Shown here: piece after piece, positions 1 through 5,892 of the stretch | Position numbering within the stretch: the first letter of the stretch is position 1 | Layout: every line of letters begins with the position of its first letter | DNA from: Planctomycetota bacterium | Lineage (GTDB): Bacteria > Planctomycetota > Phycisphaerae > Phycisphaerales > SM1A02 | Direction of reading: 5' to 3' | DNA length: 7,093 bases | NCBI GenBank assembly: GCA_014381385.1 | Contig: JACNLR010000142.1 | Location: forward strand, 1 to 7,093 | Translations under genes and position numbers: made by a program | The notes under the pieces: generated by a model | The model's database searches: none | What the model was told of the DNA's origin: nothing | Seen by the model: the letters and a program-made list of their open reading frames with translations, nothing else

Positions 1-48
1 GCAGTCGCCGCCGCCTGTCAATATACCGATGCGTTTTATTCTTTTCAT
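1..48 (-). CDS. pfkA: 6-phosphofructokinase, N-terminal 16 codons only (cut by left window edge)
   Basis: Reading leftward from an ATG at 48-46 gives MKRIKRIGILTGGGDC, open to the window edge. This is the classic start of the phosphofructokinase family: a short basic N-terminus, a first beta strand (RIGILT), then the glycine-rich GGGDC loop that normally continues as PG(L/M)N and binds the phosphates of ATP or pyrophosphate. The enzyme phosphorylates fructose 6-phosphate to fructose 1,6-bisphosphate in the cytoplasm. The GGGDC form, rather than SGGDA of E. coli PfkA, is typical of the clade that includes PPi-dependent and actinobacterial-type enzymes. The residues that decide ATP versus PPi use lie outside the window, so the phosphate donor is unresolved. 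The start lies 3 bases after the stop of the dehydrogenase gene on the same strand, so the two are probably co-transcribed. I see no good Shine-Dalgarno sequence. Only 16 residues are visible, but the motif is distinctive. Confidence 0.75.
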   Translation of the reverse strand, partial: MKRIKRIGILTGGGDC

Positions 49-51
49 AGG

Positions 52-834
52 TTATATATTTTGTTTAACGGGGCGAACAATGAGTTCGCCGATTTCGACA
101 TGCGGTGGAGTATTCAAAACATACCAAATGCAATCGGCAATGTCTTCGCTTGACATCGGATCTTCGACATTCTGCATATTTTTTTTGAACCCCTTTCTTG
201 CTGGTTCAAATGTGACGGATTCAGGCAAATCTGTGGTTACGTACCCCGGTGCTATTGTTGTTACTTTGATGTCATTTCCATCTTTGAGACTGCGGGCGCT
301 CAAATCCATTTGTAACCCCTCGCTAATAACGCGAACCGCGTGTTTTGTTGCACAATATACAGCGGCGCCAGGAAACACTCGTCTTCCTGCTTCAGAACTT
401 ATATTGATAATCCGTCCTGTTTTCTGCTGAAGCATCTGCGGCAAAACAGCGGCGATCCCATACAACACACCCTTGAGATTCGTGTCGATAGTGTTCTCCC
501 AATCTTCTACTCGGCACCGAGTCATCGAAGCCATCGGAGCAATACCGGCGTTATTTATCATCAGATCTACTTGGCCGAAGGTGTCAATCGTGGATTCTAC
601 GAGGTGCTGTACATCATCTTTATTCTGTACGTCGCAGGCAATGGGGAGTACGTGGTTGCCAAGTGTCGCAGCGAGCGACTTGATTTTGTCAAACCTCCGA
701 GCGCTTACAACGAGCCCCTTTGCTCGTGGCGCTAATTTTTTTGCAATTGCCTCGCCCATTCCGCTGCTTGCACCAGTAATAATGGCAACACCATGCCATA
801 GTTTGTCGCGATGTTCGTTCATATCAGATACCAT
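52..834 (-). CDS. SDR family NAD(P)-dependent oxidoreductase (classical, YdfG-like)
   Basis: A complete 260-residue classical short-chain dehydrogenase/reductase with one Rossmann domain, the usual length for the family. The cofactor loop TGASSGMG is at residues 20-27, the structural NNAG motif at 94-97, and the catalytic tetrad is Asn119, Ser147, Tyr160 and Lys164 (YCATK), with the normal 13-residue Ser-Tyr and 4-residue Tyr-Lys spacing. Two arginines after the second strand (SARR, 44-47) favour NADPH over NADH. The C-terminal run VEIGELIVRPV resembles YdfG-type enzymes that act on 3-hydroxy acids or small carbonyls; the actual substrate cannot be read from sequence. There is no signal peptide or membrane segment, so the protein is cytoplasmic. 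The start at 834 has a weak AAGG four bases upstream; Met5 (start at 822) is an alternative without a better ribosome site. It lies just upstream of the phosphofructokinase gene and is divergent from lysS. The family call is firm, the substrate unknown. Confidence 0.93.
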   Translation of the reverse strand: MVSDMNEHRDKLWHGVAIITGASSGMGEAIAKKLAPRAKGLVVSARRFDKIKSLAATLGNHVLPIACDVQNKDDVQHLVESTIDTFGQVDLMINNAGIAPMASMTRCRVEDWENTIDTNLKGVLYGIAAVLPQMLQQKTGRIINISSEAGRRVFPGAAVYCATKHAVRVISEGLQMDLSARSLKDGNDIKVTTIAPGYVTTDLPESVTFEPARKGFKKNMQNVEDPMSSEDIADCIWYVLNTPPHVEIGELIVRPVKQNI

Positions 835-846
835 TCTACCTTAACT

Positions 847-2382
847 ATGACAGATCAAAAAGTACAACAAGATGAATCGCAACTCGTTGCTGCCCGAAGA
901 GCAAAAATGGGTCGGTGGATAGATGACTATGGCGTGTATCCTTGGGGACATAGAGTCGATGGACTCATGTCGCTTGAAGATGCACGGGCAGCATTCAATC
1001 AAGAAGCACATGATTCTTTTAAAGAAGACGGAAACAACGACAGTCGACCCATCGTGAAAGTTGCGGGTCGGTGTATCCAGCATCGAGCGATGGGCAAGTT
1101 GACTTTTCTCGTTATACGGGACGACACTGGCGATCTTCAGGTAAGTTGTTCCAAGGCTGCGATGCCAATTGAACAATTCAAAGTTGCGAGCAAACTTGAT
1201 TATGGGGACATCGTTGTTGCGCAAGGCAAAATGGGTATGACAAACAAGGGTGAAATATGCGTATGGGCTGATTCTTTTGAGCTTGCGTGTAAATCACTTG
1301 CGCCACCACCAGAAAAATTTCATGGACTCAGCGATACGGAACTGCGCTACCGACAGCGGTACGTTGACATGTACACAAGCGATGAAACTATAAAGACGTT
1401 TAAAACACGATCTCAGATCGTTTCAACGATTCGTGATTTTATGCACGACCAAGGTTACCTCGAAGTTGAAACGCCGATGATGCAACCCATTGCAGGTGGT
1501 GCTGCTGCTAAGCCATTTTCAACGCACCACAACGCCCTAGATATTCCTTTGTTTTTACGCATCGCTCCTGAACTCTATCTGAAACGCTTGCTCGTTGGCG
1601 GGTTGCGTAAAGTATTTGAAATCAATCGAAACTTTAGAAACGAGGGAGTTTCTAGGCGGCATAATCCTGAATTCACCATGCTTGAGTCGTATCAAGCATT
1701 TGGTGATTGCGAAACGATGCTGGAACTCACTGAGGGTATGATTCGCGCTTCAGCAAATGCTGTTGGCGACGCATCTGCAATTTCGTATGGTGAACATAAT
1801 ATTAATTATGCTATTCCTTTTGACCGAGTGACCTACGGCGAGTTATTCGAAAAAGGTTTAGGATGTTCGATGCACGATGAAGATGCAGTCCGTGCAAAGG
1901 CAGGGGAACTTGGCTTTGGAGATGCCGCAACAAAAAACCACTGGCTACTAGTTGGCGATTTATTTGATGGGCACGCTGAGTCAAAACTTGAGGGAGGTCG
2001 TCCAACATTTGTGACCGATTTTCCAAGTGCGATTTCACCCTTGACTCGACCACACGAAAACGACGAATCGCTTTCGCATCGATGGGAGCTCTTCGTTGCA
2101 GGCATGGAAATTGCAAATGCATACACCGAGTTGAACGACCCCGATTTACAACTGCAACGATTTACAGAACAGCTCGATGGTGCCGATGACGAAGTGCACT
2201 CGTTTAGATCACTTGACGAGGACTTTATACATGCACTTCGAGTCGGCATGCCACCAGCAGGTGGCCTGGGTCTTGGTATTGACCGCTTAGTTATGTTACT
2301 TACTGGAATGGAATCGATTCGCGATGTCATTCTTTTTCCACTGATGCGCCCACAGGAGCAAACCGATGAAACGAATCTATAA
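847..2382 (+). CDS. lysS: lysine--tRNA ligase, class II
   Basis: Lysyl-tRNA synthetase attaches lysine to tRNA-Lys using ATP in the cytoplasm. The 511-residue product matches the usual length of about 500. An N-terminal helical part is followed by the OB-fold anticodon-binding domain (about 68-160), then the class II catalytic core. Motif 1 lies around VETPMMQ (207-213) and is followed by the family signature GGAAAKPF (217-224) and THHNAL. APELYLKRLLVGG precedes motif 2, which runs from FRNE (263-266) through RRHNPEF (270-276). Motif 3 is GLGLGIDRL (473-481), carrying the ATP-binding Arg480. I chose the ATG at 847 because translation from it begins MTDQKVQQDES. The in-frame ATG at 811 would add 12 residues with no family likeness and would overlap the divergent dehydrogenase. 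No Shine-Dalgarno sequence precedes 847. The 3' end overlaps the next gene by 17 bases. No key residue appears to be missing. Confidence 0.97.
   Translation: MTDQKVQQDESQLVAARRAKMGRWIDDYGVYPWGHRVDGLMSLEDARAAFNQEAHDSFKEDGNNDSRPIVKVAGRCIQHRAMGKLTFLVIRDDTGDLQVSCSKAAMPIEQFKVASKLDYGDIVVAQGKMGMTNKGEICVWADSFELACKSLAPPPEKFHGLSDTELRYRQRYVDMYTSDETIKTFKTRSQIVSTIRDFMHDQGYLEVETPMMQPIAGGAAAKPFSTHHNALDIPLFLRIAPELYLKRLLVGGLRKVFEINRNFRNEGVSRRHNPEFTMLESYQAFGDCETMLELTEGMIRASANAVGDASAISYGEHNINYAIPFDRVTYGELFEKGLGCSMHDEDAVRAKAGELGFGDAATKNHWLLVGDLFDGHAESKLEGGRPTFVTDFPSAISPLTRPHENDESLSHRWELFVAGMEIANAYTELNDPDLQLQRFTEQLDGADDEVHSFRSLDEDFIHALRVGMPPAGGLGLGIDRLVMLLTGMESIRDVILFPLMRPQEQTDETNL
2354..2358 (+). promoter_or_regulatory. 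Shine-Dalgarno site of the transglutaminase-like gene, inside lysS
   Basis: AGGAG sits 7 bases before the ATG at 2366, within the last codons of lysS (CCA CAG GAG). It is the clearest ribosome binding site in the window. It supports the start that overlaps lysS by 17 bases and suggests that translation of the two genes is coupled. Confidence 0.75.
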
Positions 2383-3841
2383 ACTTACTCTTCTTCTTAC
2401 ACTTTGTTTCACAGTAGCAACGTTTGGAGATTGGATTGCACAAGAAGATAACTGGTACAACGTCTTAATTGATGGCGCAAAGTCAGGTTGGGCACACGAA
2501 GTAGTCGAAGTAGATAGTGAAACCAAGAATATCAAATCTTCCAAAGTGCAAAACATGACGCTTTCAAGGGGCGGAATGGAAATTTCCATTCGCGTTACCT
2601 CTTCGTTTGTGGAAACCGAAGATGGCAAACCCATTTCGGTACACTCAACACAAGAAGCGATGGGAATGGTGCAAGATACAATCTGGGAGTTTGGCGATGA
2701 AGAATTGAAAATGACAACAGTCGCAGGTGGAACGCCAATTGTAAAAACAGTTCCACTTCCAAAAGAAAATTGGCTCACGCCGCAATCCGTCAAGCGCATG
2801 TTCACACAGAAAATGGCTACAGGCGCAAATGCAATTACATACCAAACGATGGCACCAGAACTTGGCCCTTCTGTCATTACCGTCGTGATGACGAAAAAAG
2901 GTGAAAAGAAACAAGATGTTCTTGGTGCAGAAAAACTCGTCCTAGCGTGGGAAACAGTCAACAATAAAATGCCAGTCGTTGGTACGGAGTTTTATACTTT
3001 AACGGGCGTAAGCGTAGGTTCCGCAATGAACGCTGGCTTTGGTGCAATTGAAACTATTATTACTCCAAAATTTGACGCGCTCTCGCCAGTGAATGAAGTG
3101 CCTGAGTTGATGGTGAGTTTATTTGTTGAGCCAAACAAGCCAATTCCAAGCGATACATCAAAACTGACGATGCGAATTACGACGAAGGATGGCAAGAAAG
3201 TCGATTTGCCCTCTGTTGGAATGCAGAAAGCAACGAGCAATGAGGATGGAAGCGCAACGCTTGTCGTTGATCTTGAAGCACCAATCAGCGCAACAAAAGA
3301 GGAGTTAGTTGACGGAAAATATTTGGGCGCTTCTGCAATTTGCGATGGCACCGACGACGCAGTGATTGCAATTGCAATGGAGGCACTTGCACCGTTGCCA
3401 GAGGATGCAAGCAGCAAAGCAAAGGCACTTGCCATTCGCTCAAAAATCCATGCATTTATCGACGAGAAAAATATGTCCACAGCATTTGCCTCAGCATCGC
3501 AAACTGCTAGAAGTAAAGAGGGTGATTGCAGCGAGCACGCTGTACTACTTTGTGGTGTTCTTCGGGCAGCGGGTATTCCTTCGCGCGGAGTGATGGGTAT
3601 GGTCTATGTTCCAAGTATGGGCGGCCCAAATGGCGTCTTTGGTTGGCACATGTGGTCACAGGCCCTTATCGATGGGAAGTGGGTTGACCTTGATGCCACG
3701 TTAACGACTCCGTATAGCGTCGGGCATATAGCAACTATCACATCTTCCTTATCCGATGAAGATTTTGGAGCAGAGATGGGTGGAATACTTGCAACAATAG
3801 GCAACCTTGAAGTTGAAATTGTTGAAGAACAAGAAGAATGA
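2366..3841 (+). CDS. exported transglutaminase-like domain protein
   Basis: A 491-residue protein. Residues 1-21 look like a Sec signal peptide: Lys2, Arg3 and Lys6, a hydrophobic core LTLLLTLCFTV, and probable cleavage near TFG/DW. Mature residues 22 to about 340 are beta-rich and lack a motif I can name. The C-terminal 110 or so residues form a transglutaminase-like (papain-fold) core: Cys388 in GDCSEHA, His428 in GWHMWSQ and Asp443 in DLDAT, in the order and spacing of the family's catalytic triad. Such bacterial proteins are cysteine peptidases or amide-bond-forming or -breaking enzymes; no substrate is evident. With an intact triad it is likely an active enzyme of the periplasm or cell surface. 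No transmembrane helix or lipobox is obvious outside the signal. It overlaps lysS by 17 bases and nnrD by ATGA, so it is translated as part of that cluster although its location differs from both partners. The domain call is strong, the function unknown. Confidence 0.9.
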   Translation: MKRIYKLTLLLTLCFTVATFGDWIAQEDNWYNVLIDGAKSGWAHEVVEVDSETKNIKSSKVQNMTLSRGGMEISIRVTSSFVETEDGKPISVHSTQEAMGMVQDTIWEFGDEELKMTTVAGGTPIVKTVPLPKENWLTPQSVKRMFTQKMATGANAITYQTMAPELGPSVITVVMTKKGEKKQDVLGAEKLVLAWETVNNKMPVVGTEFYTLTGVSVGSAMNAGFGAIETIITPKFDALSPVNEVPELMVSLFVEPNKPIPSDTSKLTMRITTKDGKKVDLPSVGMQKATSNEDGSATLVVDLEAPISATKEELVDGKYLGASAICDGTDDAVIAIAMEALAPLPEDASSKAKALAIRSKIHAFIDEKNMSTAFASASQTARSKEGDCSEHAVLLCGVLRAAGIPSRGVMGMVYVPSMGGPNGVFGWHMWSQALIDGKWVDLDATLTTPYSVGHIATITSSLSDEDFGAEMGGILATIGNLEVEIVEEQEE

Positions 3842-4701
3842 CCAACCCGAGCCTCCCAACTCGCGCACAAGAGAGCCACAAAGGCACCTTTGGAAGCGTG
3901 TGTGTTATTGGTGGGCAACGAAGCGAAGATGGCGCAGTAATGATTGGTGCGCCAACACTCGCAGCAAACGCGGCAATGCGAAGTGGTTGTGGGAAAGTAA
4001 TGCTCGCGATGCCCCAACAATTATTGCATGCAGGTCTAGCATTGGCTCCAGTTGTAACTGGGATTGAACTTCCAGTGGATGAAGTGGGACGACTTGTTCC
4101 AAGTGCCGCAATTGAAGCAATAGATAGACATGCAGTTGGATGCCGCGCACTCGTCATTGGTCCGGGGTTTGGGTGCGATTGGCCACAACAGCAAATCGTA
4201 GCAACGCTTCTTTCTCGTGAAGATAGACCGATTATCCTCGATGCAGATGGTTTGAATGCTCTTGCAAAACTCCCGTCTGGTCAACTTGAACTCAAAGCGC
4301 CAACAATAATGACACCACACGTAGGAGAGTACCAACGCCTAGCGGCGGCGGCAGGTGTACCTAGCGATAGTGCCCAAGCAGTGGCGCAAGCATACGGTTG
4401 CATTGTTGTGTTAAAAAGCGATTCAACATCTGTTTCGGACGGTGTTGAAACAGTTATTGAAAACGAAGGAAGTGTTGTGCTCGCAACAGGAGGTAGCGGA
4501 GACGTGCTTTCCGGAATTATTGCAGGGCTTCTCGTGCAGTATGGCGTGCATTGTATTGAACATATGTTTGATGCAGCGGTACTTGGGGTACGAATTCATG
4601 CAATGGCTGGTGAATCGTTTGCAAGCGAACACGGAAATACAGGAATGCTTGCAACAGATTTACTTGCGCGTATTCCAAAAGCGATTGCTGCCATTCGCTG
4701 A
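3838..4701 (+). CDS. nnrD: ADP-dependent (S)-NAD(P)H-hydrate dehydratase, stand-alone
   Basis: This metabolite-repair enzyme dehydrates S-NADHX and S-NADPHX back to NADH and NADPH with ADP as energy source. The 287-residue product corresponds to the C-terminal, ribokinase-like domain of YjeF. Visible motifs in order: HKGTFG (14-19) leading into VCVIGG; GPGFG (108-112); the LDADGLNAL strand-loop (134-142); TPHVGEY (159-165); and the nucleotide and catalytic loop ATGGSGDVLSG (216-226), whose Asp222 is the expected catalytic residue. The C-terminal GMLATDLLARIP is also typical. The N-terminal epimerase domain (NnrE) of two-domain YjeF proteins is absent, and no separate epimerase is in the window. 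The start overlaps the preceding stop as ATGA, behind a purine-rich AGAAGA stretch, which points to translational coupling. The protein is cytoplasmic, with no signal peptide. I see no truncation or missing motif. Confidence 0.93.
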   Translation: MTNPSLPTRAQESHKGTFGSVCVIGGQRSEDGAVMIGAPTLAANAAMRSGCGKVMLAMPQQLLHAGLALAPVVTGIELPVDEVGRLVPSAAIEAIDRHAVGCRALVIGPGFGCDWPQQQIVATLLSREDRPIILDADGLNALAKLPSGQLELKAPTIMTPHVGEYQRLAAAAGVPSDSAQAVAQAYGCIVVLKSDSTSVSDGVETVIENEGSVVLATGGSGDVLSGIIAGLLVQYGVHCIEHMFDAAVLGVRIHAMAGESFASEHGNTGMLATDLLARIPKAIAAIR

Positions 4702-4779
4702 GTCAGTTTGTTCGTTGTCCAATAAACGATCCCGCGGGTCATTTATTTCTCCGTGTGTCTTTTGAGTTACACTACGCGC
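4702..4779 (+). other. 78-base gap between nnrD and the HD gene; short GC palindrome
   Basis: The gap contains an 8-base perfect palindrome CCCGCGGG at 4731-4738, flanked so that GATCCCGCGGGTC (4728-4740) can pair almost completely apart from a G-T wobble. Read as RNA, the stem would have almost no loop and is not followed by a T run, so I do not call a terminator. I see no convincing -35/-10 pair and no Shine-Dalgarno sequence before the start at 4780. Whether the HD gene is read through from lysS-tgl-nnrD or has its own promoter is open. Confidence 0.4.
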
Positions 4780-5766
4780 ATGAGTTCAACAAAAGTATCG
4801 GAGATGACAGGACAGGGTTTTGTGCACGGCGTCTATTCGCTGGTGAATCCACAAATTGGAACTACTCGAAACGGCGAGCCTTTTCTGAAGTGTTTGCTTC
4901 GCGATGCAACCGGCGAAGCAATTGGTCGTAAATGGAGATTCGATCCAGCTACGATGTCAGATATCACCTCGACCGGCTTTGTCGGAATCGAAGGTGAACA
5001 AGAAATGTACCAAGAGAAGTTGCAAATTAAAATTACGGATATCTGGTTGCATGAACCTTCAACAGAAGAGTTAACCGACTTATTGCCAAGTACACGAAAG
5101 AATATCGACGAGATGTTCACAGAAGTAACTGCGCTACTGCACTCACTTGAACACCCCGCAGCCAAGGCACTCGCTGCTGCGTATCTTGATGATACACAAT
5201 TGATGAAAGATTTTCGAGTTGCACCAGCGGCTATGCAAATTCACCACGCATGGATTGGTGGGTTGTTAGAACACACACTTCAACTCATGAAACTTGCAGA
5301 TGCAATGCTTTCAAATTATCCACGGCTTAACCGTGACATTATTTTGTTTTCTCTCTTTATTCACGATATGGGGAAAGTAGAAGAATTGCGTTGGGATCGC
5401 GGCTTTGAATATACGCGAGAAGGAAATCTGATTGGACATATTGCACGTGGTGCAATGTGGCTCGAAGACAAAGCAAAAGTTGCAGAGGATTCTCTTGGCG
5501 AGCAGTTACCCGATGGTTTCTTGACAGTAATGCAACACATCGTCTTGAGCCATCACGGGCTCCTAGAACACGGTGCTGTAAAATTGCCTTCAACCCCAGA
5601 AGCAATATTTGTCTCTCAACTTGACAATCTTGATGCCCATACTCAAACGGCACTCGATAGTGCGAGACCATGGGTAAAAACAGCTGTAGGCGATGAGGCA
5701 TTTACAGAGAGAATGTGGTCCCTCAACACGAAGTTGTACCGAAGAGACCCGCTAAATAGCGCATAA
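4780..5766 (+). CDS. YhaM-like 3'-5' exoribonuclease (OB-fold + HD domain)
   Basis: A 328-residue cytoplasmic protein with the architecture of Bacillus YhaM (about 314 residues). The N-terminal OB-fold (about 10-95) binds nucleic acid; its KCLLRDATGEAIGRKW segment matches the typical Y-L-x-L-x-D-x-T-G-x-I-x-G-K-x-W pattern of the family. A helical linker follows. The HD phosphohydrolase domain covers about 145-300. Putative metal ligands are His155/His156 and His165 in the HHAWIGGLLEH segment, His195-Asp196 in LFIHDMGKVEEL, His258/His259 in LSHHG, and Asp282 in QLDNLDA. YhaM enzymes degrade RNA, and also single-stranded DNA, from the 3' end with manganese or cobalt. I prefer the ATG at 4780. 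A GTG at 4753 would add nine residues with no likeness, and an ATG at 4804 would remove eight. None has a good ribosome site. It follows nnrD on the same strand. Substrate in this organism is inferred. Confidence 0.88.
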   Translation: MSSTKVSEMTGQGFVHGVYSLVNPQIGTTRNGEPFLKCLLRDATGEAIGRKWRFDPATMSDITSTGFVGIEGEQEMYQEKLQIKITDIWLHEPSTEELTDLLPSTRKNIDEMFTEVTALLHSLEHPAAKALAAAYLDDTQLMKDFRVAPAAMQIHHAWIGGLLEHTLQLMKLADAMLSNYPRLNRDIILFSLFIHDMGKVEELRWDRGFEYTREGNLIGHIARGAMWLEDKAKVAEDSLGEQLPDGFLTVMQHIVLSHHGLLEHGAVKLPSTPEAIFVSQLDNLDAHTQTALDSARPWVKTAVGDEAFTERMWSLNTKLYRRDPLNSA

Positions 5767-5805
5767 TTATCTCTTCATTTCACTTTTTTACTCATTTGGT
5801 AGTTT

Positions 5806-5837
5806 TTCCTTTGGAATACGAAGGAATAAACGTATTC
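5806..5837 (+). repeat. two interleaved inverted repeats (possible H-type pseudoknot or operator)
   Basis: Two perfect inverted repeats interlock in the gap before the protease gene. TTCCTT (5806-5811) pairs with AAGGAA (5821-5826), and GAATACG (5814-5820) pairs with CGTATTC (5831-5837). The arm order A1-B1-A2-B2 is that of an H-type pseudoknot with stems of 6 and 7 pairs, a 2-base first loop, no junction base and a 4-base last loop (TAAA). Those loop lengths are sterically plausible. Whether the region is transcribed is not known. At DNA level the 7-base repeat with a 10-base spacer could instead be a protein binding site. Short repeats like these arise by chance in AT-rich spacers, so function is unproven. 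Confidence 0.4.
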
Positions 5838-5838
5838 T
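5811..5838 (+). promoter_or_regulatory. weak candidate promoter for the protease gene
   Basis: TTGGAA (5811-5816) and TATTCT (5833-5838) are separated by 16 bases and each matches four of six bases of the sigma-70-type -35 and -10 consensus. Transcription from it would begin near 5845 and leave a leader of about 45-50 bases. The elements coincide with the arms of the GAATACG/CGTATTC inverted repeat, so a regulator bound there would block it. If this is the promoter, the pseudoknot reading fails because its 5' arms would not be transcribed. Weak evidence only. Confidence 0.2.
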
Positions 5839-5851
5839 GTATGGAATAACG
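5813..5851 (+). repeat. three phased GGAATA(A)(A)CG direct repeats
   Basis: GGAATACG (5813-5820), GGAATAAACG (5823-5832) and GGAATAACG (5843-5851) share a GGAATA core followed by zero to two A and then CG. Their starts are 10 and 20 bases apart, that is, on one face of the helix. This spacing is what a regulator binding tandem half-sites would use. The repeats lie 40-80 bases before the protease start. The low complexity of the region leaves chance as a serious alternative. Confidence 0.35.
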
Positions 5852-5879
5852 GTACATTTTTTCCGAAAAGCAAGTCAAT

Positions 5880-5883
5880 GGAG
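5880..5883 (+). promoter_or_regulatory. Shine-Dalgarno site of the protease gene
   Basis: GGAG lies 9 bases before the ATG at 5893. It overlaps the alternative in-frame ATG at 5878, which has no Shine-Dalgarno sequence of its own, so it favours 5893 as the start. Confidence 0.5.
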
Positions 5884-5892
5884 ATTTCCACA

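Noticed and set aside
29..430. Rightward 133-codon frame opposite the dehydrogenase
   Set aside because: It is antisense to the catalytic part of a clear SDR gene and has no family likeness. The first bases are better explained as the leftward phosphofructokinase start.
811..846. Twelve-residue N-terminal extension of lysS from the ATG at 811
   Set aside because: The extra residues do not resemble lysyl-tRNA synthetases, no Shine-Dalgarno sequence precedes 811, and the start would overlap the divergent dehydrogenase.
1833..2330. Leftward 165-codon frame opposite lysS
   Set aside because: The Ser-rich, Cys-sprinkled composition is that of an antisense shadow of lysS motif regions, with no recognisable domain.
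2377..2964. Long open frame opposite the transglutaminase-like gene (195 codons, leftward)
   Set aside because: It lies wholly within a confidently identified gene, is rich in Ser/Thr/Val as mirror frames are, and shows no motif or ribosome site.
4728..4740. GC palindrome after nnrD as an intrinsic terminator
   Set aside because: The stem has almost no loop and is followed by a mixed sequence rather than a T run.
5767..5812. T-rich stretches after the HD gene as a terminator
   Set aside because: There are T runs, but no GC-rich hairpin precedes them.
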